Assembly: GCA_001778785.1 (NCBI GenBank)
Contig: MFIE01000017.1
Span: 28,350 to 40,922 of the forward strand
Length of the DNA: 12,573 bases
Direction of reading: 5' to 3'
Source of the DNA: Candidatus Giovannonibacteria bacterium RIFCSPLOWO2_01_FULL_46_13
GTDB lineage: Bacteria > Patescibacteriota > Minisyncoccia > JACPKW01 > UBA11713
In this document: positions 6,934-11,114 of the stretch, in pieces
How positions within the stretch are numbered: position 1 is the stretch's first letter
How the letters are laid out: each line of letters begins with the position of its first letter
Notes under the pieces: generated by a model
The model's input: the letters and a program-made list of their open reading frames with translations, nothing else
The model's database searches: none
Told to the model about the DNA's origin: nothing
Position numbers and translations under genes: made by a program

Positions 6934-8415
6934 TTACATTTTCTCCGGCTGGGAGATGCCTAGAGTTTTCAAAACATCCGTCAAAGTCTCTTTGGCTTTT
7001 GAAACTAAGTATAGAAGTTCGGCCTCGCGGTCCGAGCCGATAACTTTTACGTCGCGGTAAAAAGCGGAGAAAGCTTGCGCGAGTTCGTACGCGTATGTCG
7101 TTAAGCGATGAACTTGGTAATCGCACGAAGTATCTTCCAAAATTTCCGGCCAACGCAAAATTTTAAGAGCGAGGTCGCGCTCGGGCGCATATCCAAAACT
7201 ACTTGGAAGCTTCGCTTCCAAGTGAGAATTCCGCAGAATGCTTAGCATCCTAACGTATGCGTATTGGACATAAAAAACCGGGTTTTTCTCGGATTTTTCT
7301 TTGGCTAAATCCAGATCAAAATCCATGTGCGTATTCGGCGAGCGCTCCAAAAAAAACCACCGCGCAACGTCCACGCCGACTTCGTCCAAAAGTTCCTCCA
7401 TCGTCACGAACGTCCCCGCGCGCTTGGACATTTTGACTTCTTTTCCTCCCGACATCAAACGCACCAACTGCATTATTATAATTTTCAATTTCTCCGGGCC
7501 AATCCCCAAAACCTCAACTCCTTTTTTCATCCGCTCAACATATCCGTGATGGTCCGCGCCCCAAATATCTACCGCCATATCAAACTTGCGGTCGAAAAAT
7601 TTATTCCAATGATAGGCAAGGTCCACCAAAAAATAAGTATATTCCCCGTCGGACTTTACGAGTACCGCCTCGCCCAGCCAAACCGCCCCGTCTTTTTTCT
7701 CAATTAAATTTTTATCCTCAAGAAATTTCAAAACTTTCTCCGGCTCCTTTTTTTCGCGCAGTTTGCTCTCCGAAAACCAGACGTTAAATTTTATCCCGGC
7801 TTTTTCAAGCGATTTTTTTATCTCGCCGACAAGAAATTGGATCGCTTCCTCCGGAGATTTTCCCGCGAGCTCCTTCACATACTCCCCTTTATAATATTCT
7901 TCCTTATCCTCGCGCTTGCCTTCGGCGGCTTCGATCGATTCTCCCAAAAGCCGCACCTGGTTCCCCGCGTCGTTAATGTAGTACTCGCGCGTAACGTCGT
8001 ATCCCGTTTTTTCTAAAATATTCGCGAGCGCGTCTCCGTAAAATCCTCCCCTGCCATTTGCCATGGTCAAAGGTCCCGTCGGGTTTGCGGACACGAATTC
8101 GAGATTTATTTTTGTATTTTTGCTTCTTATCTTTGTTACAACGCCAAGCGATAACAACAACACTTCGTCCTTTATCCAAATATTTATGAATCCGCCGACG
8201 GATTCCGCGCGGTCGACTACATCGGATTTTTCGGAGCGAAGTTTATCCGCCAAATCTTCCGCCGCGTCGTTCGGGCTTTTCCCGATTTTTTTTGCGAGTG
8301 AAAAGGCGGCGTTGGTCGTCCAGTCCCCGTTTTCAGCGTGCTCCGGTTCGGTAATTTTGGCGTCTTGTAAGCCGGATATTTTGAGAATTTCTTTTTTCAG
8401 CTCGTCCCTAAGCAT
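6934..8415 (-). CDS. argS: Arginyl-tRNA synthetase
   Basis: Class I synthetase that charges tRNA-Arg. The N-terminal additional domain (about 1-85) ends in ESVGGFINIWI. The catalytic core starts with INLEFVSANPTGPLTMANGRG (103-123), followed by YYINDAGNQ, VDIWGADHHGYVERMK (282-297) and KMSKRAGTFVTMEEL (328-342). The helical DALR anticodon-binding domain follows to residue 493 (KNPVFYVQYAYVRMLSILR...). The position that is H-x-G-H in the class I signature reads T-M-A-N here, so both signature histidines are absent while the flanking NPTGPL and GRG are intact. A 10-bp perfect hairpin sits in frame near residues 398-405. The ATG at 8415 is divergent from smpB with only 37 bases between them. I see no clear promoter for argS in that gap; a weak CATAAT lies 17 bases upstream of the ATG. 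Confidence 0.95.
   Translation of the reverse strand: MLRDELKKEILKISGLQDAKITEPEHAENGDWTTNAAFSLAKKIGKSPNDAAEDLADKLRSEKSDVVDRAESVGGFINIWIKDEVLLLSLGVVTKIRSKNTKINLEFVSANPTGPLTMANGRGGFYGDALANILEKTGYDVTREYYINDAGNQVRLLGESIEAAEGKREDKEEYYKGEYVKELAGKSPEEAIQFLVGEIKKSLEKAGIKFNVWFSESKLREKKEPEKVLKFLEDKNLIEKKDGAVWLGEAVLVKSDGEYTYFLVDLAYHWNKFFDRKFDMAVDIWGADHHGYVERMKKGVEVLGIGPEKLKIIIMQLVRLMSGGKEVKMSKRAGTFVTMEELLDEVGVDVARWFFLERSPNTHMDFDLDLAKEKSEKNPVFYVQYAYVRMLSILRNSHLEAKLPSSFGYAPERDLALKILRWPEILEDTSCDYQVHRLTTYAYELAQAFSAFYRDVKVIGSDREAELLYLVSKAKETLTDVLKTLGISQPEKM
7201..7223. repeat. Perfect hairpin element in frame inside argS
   Basis: ACTTGGAAGC (7201-7210) and GCTTCCAAGT (7214-7223) form a perfect 10-bp stem with a three-base TTC loop. 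It encodes residues 398-405 (HLEAKLPS) in the linker that follows the YVRMLSILR helix of ArgRS. The GAAGC/GCTTC core resembles the palindromes at 3236-3263 and 9200-9226. Confidence 0.6.
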
Positions 8416-8436
8416 AAACCCACTTTACATCAATTA

Positions 8437-8445
8437 TGCTAAAAT
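8437..8445 (+). promoter_or_regulatory. Extended -10 promoter for smpB, probably leaderless
   Basis: TGCTAAAAT is an extended -10 element (TG-n-TAAAAT, five of six bases matching consensus). It ends seven bases before the smpB ATG at 8453, so the predicted transcript starts at about the A of the ATG. No good -35 box is seen at 17 bases, which extended -10 promoters tolerate. There is no Shine-Dalgarno. Confidence 0.55.
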
Positions 8446-8452
8446 TTCATAT

Positions 8453-8896
8453 ATGCCGCCATTGTTGGAAAATAAAAAAGCATATTTCAATTATGAGATC
8501 CTTGAGACATACGAGGCGGGTTTATCTTTGCTCGGGATCGAAGTTAAATCCCTGAAAAGCAAGAACGGAAATATTTCCGGGGCGCGCGTTTTGGTACGCG
8601 GCGAGGAAGCGTATATCGTCGGCATGGACATCCCTCCGTACCAGCCAAACAACACGCCAAAAAGTTACGACCGCGAACGCACCAGGAAAATTCTTTTGCA
8701 TAAAAAAGAAATTTCGCACATCGGGGGAAAGGCAGACGAAAAAGGCTTGACAATAGTGCCTTTAAAGGTGTATACTTCAGGCGGCCGAGTAAAGATCCAG
8801 ATCGCAGTCGTGCGCGGAAAAAAGAAATTCGAGAAGCGCGATAAAATTAAAAAGCGCGACATCGAAAGAGAAATCGGCCGATCCATTCGGGGATGA
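8453..8896 (+). CDS. smpB: SsrA-binding protein SmpB
   Basis: SmpB binds tmRNA and places it in the empty A site of stalled ribosomes for trans-translation. The 147-residue protein has the family order: NKKAYFNYEILETYEAGLSL, GIEVKSLKSKNGNISGARV, then 'YIVGMDIPPYQ', then the 'Y-D-R-E-R-T-R-K-I-L-L-H-K-K-E-I' signature, then 'GLTIVPLKVYTSGGRVKIQIAVVRGKK', and a basic tail KRDKIKKRDIEREIGRSIRG. The frame stays open far upstream (to about 8063), but that is antisense to argS. The start at 8453 (MPPLLENKKAYFNYE) fits the family and lies just after a -10 box. The last codons and the TGA stop (8894-8896) overlap the 5' end of the tmRNA gene by eight bases, so the two probably share a transcript. Confidence 0.95.
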   Translation: MPPLLENKKAYFNYEILETYEAGLSLLGIEVKSLKSKNGNISGARVLVRGEEAYIVGMDIPPYQPNNTPKSYDRERTRKILLHKKEISHIGGKADEKGLTIVPLKVYTSGGRVKIQIAVVRGKKKFEKRDKIKKRDIEREIGRSIRG

Positions 8897-9197
8897 TAGG
8901 CCTCGAGAGGAAGGACTTTGAGATGACGTTCAGGCGCTCCACCGCGGTGGAGCTAAATATCACCCGCGGGAAACTATAAGTGCAAACTTATTTGGAACCA
9001 GAGAGCCTGCATTAGCAGTAGCTTAATGGCCACACTTCCGACTTAGTCGGGAGCATCCGTCCTTGATTCTCGCTAAAGGATCACGGGTGTCATAAGCGGG
9101 AAAACTTCCCTGAAAGTTAAGTCAGGATTCGAATTTTAAGCCTGTCAACCGTCTCTCGAAAGCTTTCTCCACGCGGGTTCAATTCCCGCCATCTCCA
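8889..9197 (+). ncRNA. ssrA: Transfer-messenger RNA (tmRNA)
   Basis: tmRNA rescues stalled ribosomes and adds a degradation tag. The acceptor stem pairs GGGGATG (8889-8895) with CATCTCC (9190-9196), discriminator A9197. It includes a G3-U70 wobble pair, the identity element for alanyl-tRNA synthetase. A T-arm GCGGG-TTCAATT-CCCGC lies at 9173-9189. CCA is not encoded (CTG follows). The tag reading frame is at 8982-9026. A post-tag hairpin CTTCCGAC-TTA-GTCGGGAG follows, and CGAGAG near the 5' end can pair with CTCTCG before the T-arm as the long helix 2. The length of about 309 bases is normal. It lies directly after, and overlaps, smpB. No T-run terminator is visible just downstream on this strand. 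Confidence 0.93.
8982..9026 (+). other. tmRNA tag-peptide reading frame
   Basis: From the resume codon GCA to TAA the frame encodes ANLFGTREPALAVA, 14 residues. It starts with Ala-Asn as in E. coli and ends ALAVA, a small hydrophobic C-terminus like the usual LAA that marks proteins for ClpXP-type proteases. Val replaces Ala at the second-last position. Confidence 0.88.
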
Positions 9198-9199
9198 CT

Positions 9200-9226
9200 G
9201 CTTCGCTCCTTACGGAGCTTCGAAGT
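9200..9226. repeat. Palindromic element just after tmRNA
   Basis: GCTCC (9205-9209), loop TTAC, GGAGC (9214-9218), with CTTC (9201-9204) able to pair with GAAG (9222-9225) across a three-base bulge. On the minus strand it reads CGAAG-CTCC-GTAA-GGAG-CGAAG: a hairpin flanked by direct CGAAG repeats, like the element in ileS. It has no T-run on the plus strand, so it is a poor terminator, but it could mark or protect the tmRNA precursor's 3' end. Confidence 0.5.
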
Positions 9227-9240
9227 GCACAGCATTACTA

Positions 9241-9276
9241 AAAAATAAAAGGCCCGAGCGTATTTCTACGCCGGGC
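9241..9276 (-). terminator. Rho-independent terminator of the small-ORF unit
   Basis: On the minus strand GCCCG-GCGTA (9276-9267), loop GAAA and TACGC-(T)-CGGGC (9262-9252) form a 10-bp stem with one bulged base. It is followed by CCTTTTATTTTTT (9252-9240). It lies 28 bases past the stop of the 79-residue ORF and also separates that unit from the tmRNA gene coming the other way. Confidence 0.85.
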
Positions 9277-9297
9277 ACTTCGATTAATAAACAGGCA

Positions 9298-9333
9298 GAG
9301 TTGCTAAAGATCGCTCACGTACTTTAGCAACTC
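9298..9333 (-). promoter_or_regulatory. Perfect 12-bp hairpin covering the end and stop codon of the 79-residue ORF
   Basis: CTTTAGCAACTC (9322-9333) is the exact reverse complement of GAGTTGCTAAAG (9298-9309), with a 12-base loop. The stem covers the last nine sense codons (ELLKYVSDL) and its distal arm contains the TAG stop (9306-9304). A ribosome would have to open the hairpin to reach the stop codon. Confidence 0.75.
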
Positions 9334-9543
9334 CCGGGATTCATTCACCAGAGAAAGCCATGAAGTTGAGTCAGTTGGTTTGTTTCCTTCGGTAATTTCC
9401 AATTCCTCAAGATAAACCTTGAAGGAACGATAATCGCCGCGAACAAAATCTTTCCTGACTTTCTTTTCCTCTTTAGTAGGCTTTTCCCCCATGAATATGG
9501 TCATAAGATCCATTCCCTTTTTCCTAAACTCCCTCTCATTCAT
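9304..9543 (-). CDS. Small charged protein of unknown function (79 aa)
   Basis: I do not recognise a family. The protein is soluble, with a charged N-terminal half (MNEREFRKKG, then EKPTKEEKKVRKDFVRGDYRSF) and a second part ending NESRELLKYVSDL. It is likely mostly helical, with a break around 'EGNKPTDSTS', and roughly neutral overall. It is supported as a real gene by a full Shine-Dalgarno (AAAGGAG, 9556-9550) six bases before the ATG and by a strong terminator just downstream. The end of the gene, including the TAG stop, is folded into a perfect 12-bp hairpin. It is the second gene of a minus-strand unit that starts at the promoter near 9980-10008. It lies next to ssrA and points toward it. 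Confidence 0.75.
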   Translation of the reverse strand: MNEREFRKKGMDLMTIFMGEKPTKEEKKVRKDFVRGDYRSFKVYLEELEITEGNKPTDSTSWLSLVNESRELLKYVSDL

Positions 9544-9567
9544 AATTTTCTCCTTTCAAAATGTACC

Positions 9568-9604
9568 TTCCCTAAACCAACTACACTGCAATTAACTTAG
9601 GGAA
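9568..9604. repeat. Inverted repeat between the two small ORFs
   Basis: TTCCCTAA (9568-9575) and TTAGGGAA (9597-9604) are exact reverse complements separated by 21 bases. They lie between the strong GGGGCC hairpin and the Shine-Dalgarno of the 79-residue ORF, so they may shape that gene's leader or serve as an operator. There is no direct sign of which. Confidence 0.5.
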
Positions 9605-9609
9605 AACTA

Positions 9610-9637
9610 GGGGCCTATGTCATTAGACAAAGGCCCC
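9610..9637 (-). terminator. Strong hairpin, possible partial terminator between the small ORFs
   Basis: GGGGCCTATGTC (9610-9621), loop ATTA and GACAAAGGCCCC (9626-9637) form 11 of 12 base pairs. On the minus strand it is followed by TAGTTTTCCC, a run of only four T residues, so termination would be partial. It may instead protect the 3' end of the upstream 55-residue message. Confidence 0.5.
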
Positions 9638-9651
9638 GACAATTATTGTTT

Positions 9652-9671
9652 GCTCCGATTTATATCGGAGC
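9652..9671 (-). promoter_or_regulatory. Perfect hairpin with the 55-residue ORF's stop codon in its loop
   Basis: GCTCCGAT (9652-9659) and ATCGGAGC (9664-9671) form a perfect 8-bp stem with a four-base loop. The TAA stop of the small membrane ORF (9662-9660) lies in that loop, and its last codons form the 5' arm. This parallels the hairpin over the stop of the 79-residue ORF. No T-run follows directly. Confidence 0.7.
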
Positions 9672-9827
9672 GAGAGGGATGGTGCTTCCGACCGAGCCCA
9701 TTAATAATGCGATGGTGTTAAAGACAGCAACGAGCGCGTGCTCGAATGCCCTGAACACCGTCCACATTAAAATGAACTTGAGGCCGAAAACAGCTATTAA
9801 CAAACCGATTGCCTGGAGAATTTTCAT
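9660..9827 (-). CDS. Small hydrophobic membrane protein (55 aa)
   Basis: The ORF is only 55 codons long. It starts MKILQAIGLLIAVFGLKFIL and continues MWTVFRAFEHALVAVFNTIA, ending LLMGSVGSTIPLAPI. It would form one long or two short membrane helices (about 4-24 and 30-46) linked by the only charged stretch (R26, E29, H30). A perfect Shine-Dalgarno (AAGGAG, 9838-9833) sits five bases before the ATG. A consensus-like promoter and a structured leader lie upstream, and a stem-loop covers the stop. These signals, not similarity, are the reason for calling it. Size and hydrophobicity fit holin-like or type I toxin-like peptides as well as small accessory membrane subunits, and nothing decides between them. 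The opposite strand also has an ORF here (9646-9840), but without signals. Confidence 0.7.
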   Translation of the reverse strand: MKILQAIGLLIAVFGLKFILMWTVFRAFEHALVAVFNTIALLMGSVGSTIPLAPI

Positions 9828-9851
9828 AACTTCTCCTTAAAATTCAAGAGG

Positions 9852-9952
9852 GACCTTATGGTCTGCCTCTCGAACAGGCAACCCGCTGCTAATCGCAGCC
9901 TTCCCTCCTTCCTGGCCGCCTTTTTAAAGGCGAACAAAAAGGAAGGAAGGCT
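9852..9952 (-). promoter_or_regulatory. Structured 5' leader RNA of the small-ORF unit
   Basis: Between the predicted start (about 9973) and the first ORF lie at least five stems, in plus coordinates. They are AGCCTTCC 9897-9904 with GGAAGGCT 9945-9952; CGCCTTT 9917-9923 with AAAGGCG 9926-9932; GCTGC 9885-9889 with GCAGC 9895-9899; TGCCT 9864-9868 with AGGCA 9876-9880; and GACC 9852-9855 with GGTC 9860-9863. The first and third share bases 9897-9899, so they compete. The RNA also holds an AAGGAGG with no start codon at a useful distance, able to pair with the CU-rich 5' arm. It matches no riboswitch class I can name. Confidence 0.55.
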
Positions 9953-9979
9953 CTTTATTTAACTGTACTTTTCGGAGAA

Positions 9980-10008
9980 AGTTTATCATATTTTAACCTT
10001 TTTGTCAA
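9980..10008 (-). promoter_or_regulatory. Strong sigma-70-type promoter for the small-ORF unit
   Basis: A perfect TTGACA (10008-10003), a 17-base spacer and TAAACT (9985-9980) preceded by TGA, an extended -10. Transcription should start near 9973, leaving a leader of about 145 bases. It lies back to back with the infC promoter, with 26 bases between the two -35 boxes. Confidence 0.75.
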
Positions 10009-10034
10009 TGAATCGCGTCACCTTACGGGATCTA

Positions 10035-10062
10035 TTGATTTTTCGAGCTTTTTGCATATAAT
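10035..10062 (+). promoter_or_regulatory. infC operon promoter, predicted leaderless
   Basis: TTGATT (10035-10040), a 16-base spacer and a perfect TATAAT (10057-10062). Seven bases follow before the TTG start of infC at 10070, so the mRNA should begin at or next to the start codon. That leaves no room for an L20- or IF3-binding leader. Confidence 0.75.
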
Positions 10063-10069
10063 TTAGTAA

Positions 10070-10582
10070 TTGGCCACTCAACGCATAAGGATAAATAACC
10101 AAATAACCGCCACACCCGTGCGGGCTATTGGCGACGATGGGAAAAATTACGGCGTTATCGAAATCGCCGAAGTTTTACGAATTGCGAATGAAGAGGGGCT
10201 GGACGTGATCGAAATCTCCCCCACCGCCAAGCCGCCGGTCGTTAAAATAATGGACTACGGCAAATGGTCCTATCAGGAAGAAAAAAAGAAGCGCGAGGCA
10301 AACAAGAAAGCGCACACCACCGAAGTCCGGGAAGTGCGCATCGGGCTTAACACTTCGGAGCACGATTTAGAAATGAAAGCTAAAAAAGTTGGGGAATTCC
10401 TGGACGGGGGCGACAAAGTGAAAATCGAACTGCTTTTGAGGGGCCGGGCCAAATATCTTGACAAAAACTTTAAAAACGAGAGAATAGAGCGAATACTGCA
10501 TTTCATCCCCCGCGACTACAAAGTCGCCGAAGGGCCAAAACAAGGCCCGCGGGGATTGTATGTGCTAATTGAGAAAAAATGA
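10070..10582 (+). CDS. infC: Translation initiation factor IF-3
   Basis: IF-3 binds the 30S subunit, keeps 50S off and checks start codon and initiator tRNA. The 170-residue protein has the IF3 N-domain (RIRINNQITATPVRAIGDDG, then IEISPTAKPPVVKIMDYGKW at about 47-66), a lysine-rich linker (EEKKKREANKKA) and the C-domain (VREVRIGLNTSEHDLEMKAKKVGEFLDGGDKVKIELLLRGR, then GPKQGPRGLYVLIEKK). The best start is TTG at 10070. An in-frame TAA lies directly upstream, and the protein start (MATQRIRINNQI) fits the family. A non-AUG start is typical of infC, where IF-3 discriminates against its own message. The gene lacks a Shine-Dalgarno and is probably leaderless. Its TGA overlaps the rpmI ATG (ATGA). 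Confidence 0.95.
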   Translation: MATQRIRINNQITATPVRAIGDDGKNYGVIEIAEVLRIANEEGLDVIEISPTAKPPVVKIMDYGKWSYQEEKKKREANKKAHTTEVREVRIGLNTSEHDLEMKAKKVGEFLDGGDKVKIELLLRGRAKYLDKNFKNERIERILHFIPRDYKVAEGPKQGPRGLYVLIEKK

Positions 10583-10767
10583 CCAAAACTAACAAATCAT
10601 TTGCAAAGCGCCTGAAGGTGACGCGCAGGGGCAAGGTCCTGGCGCGGATTCCAGGGCAAAACCATTTCAACGCGAAAGTCCGGAGAGTGAAACAACTCCA
10701 GCAGAAAGGACTCGTGGAATTTCGTATTCCTAAAAACAAACTTAACCATTACCTGCCTAATCGATAA
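10579..10767 (+). CDS. rpmI: Ribosomal protein bL35
   Basis: Small basic protein of the large ribosomal subunit. Its 62 residues include the family pattern TNKSFAKRLKVTRRGKVLAR followed by 'NHFNAKVRRVKQLQQKG', with a C-terminal IPKNKLNHYLPNR. The length fits the family (about 64). The ATG overlaps the infC stop by four bases and the stop is two bases from rplT, so it is translationally coupled in the standard infC-rpmI-rplT operon. No Shine-Dalgarno of its own is evident. Confidence 0.95.
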   Translation: MTKTNKSFAKRLKVTRRGKVLARIPGQNHFNAKVRRVKQLQQKGLVEFRIPKNKLNHYLPNR

Positions 10768-10769
10768 CC

Positions 10770-11114
10770 ATGCCTAGAGTAAAAAGAGGAACGATAGGGT
10801 TAAAAAAGAGGAGAACAATTTTAAAACGGGCCAAAGGGTTCCGGATGGGCGGGCATTCCAAAGAACGCTTGGCGAGAGAGCGCCTTTTGCACGCCGCAAA
10901 AAATTCCTTCCAAGGCAGGAGAAAAAAGAAAAGAGATTTTAGAAAACTTTGGCAGGTTAAAATCGGCGCCGGCGCGCGCGAGAACGGAATTTCATACAGC
11001 GCCTTGATCGGTAAATTCAAAAAGGCCAACATCGAACTCGACCGCAAAATTTTGGCCGAGCTTGCGCAAAACTACCCAGAAGCTTTCAAGAAACTTCTCG
11101 AGAGCGTTAAATAA
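10770..11114 (+). CDS. rplT: Ribosomal protein bL20
   Basis: bL20 binds 23S rRNA early in large-subunit assembly. The 114-residue protein shows the usual basic N-terminus (MPRVKRGTIGLKKRRTILKR, then AKGFRMGGHSKERLARERLL) and the folded C-domain (RRKKKRDFRKLWQVKIGAGA, then RENGISYSALIGKFKKANIE, then LDRKILAELA). It is the last gene of the infC operon. In other bacteria bL20 represses this operon through a long leader; none fits here because the operon appears leaderless. The last eight bases overlap the end of the convergent ZIP gene, and no separate terminator is visible. Confidence 0.95.
   Translation: MPRVKRGTIGLKKRRTILKRAKGFRMGGHSKERLARERLLHAAKNSFQGRRKKKRDFRKLWQVKIGAGARENGISYSALIGKFKKANIELDRKILAELAQNYPEAFKKLLESVK

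Noticed and set aside
8063..8452. Upstream extension of the smpB frame (a 277-residue version)
   Set aside because: The extra residues are antisense to argS and unlike SmpB. The family start and the -10 box both fit base 8453.
8889..8955. Possible readthrough of the smpB UGA as glycine (alternative genetic code)
   Set aside because: UGA also ends infC (overlapping the rpmI start) and the nudix gene at family-typical positions, and no conserved gene here has an in-frame UGA. The bases after the smpB stop belong to tmRNA.
9200..9226. Terminator for tmRNA on the plus strand
   Set aside because: The hairpin is imperfect and is followed by an A-rich stretch, not T residues. The T-rich tail at 9241-9250 serves the minus strand.
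9646..9840. 64-codon plus-strand ORF opposite the small membrane ORF
   Set aside because: It has no Shine-Dalgarno or promoter and no recognisable composition, while the minus strand has promoter, Shine-Dalgarno and stop-codon hairpin.
9864..9899. tRNA-like arms (stem TGCCT/AGGCA with loop CTCGAAC; CTGCTAA loop-like sequence)
   Set aside because: No acceptor stem, D-arm or T-arm can be placed around them on either strand, so this is leader-RNA structure, not a tRNA gene.
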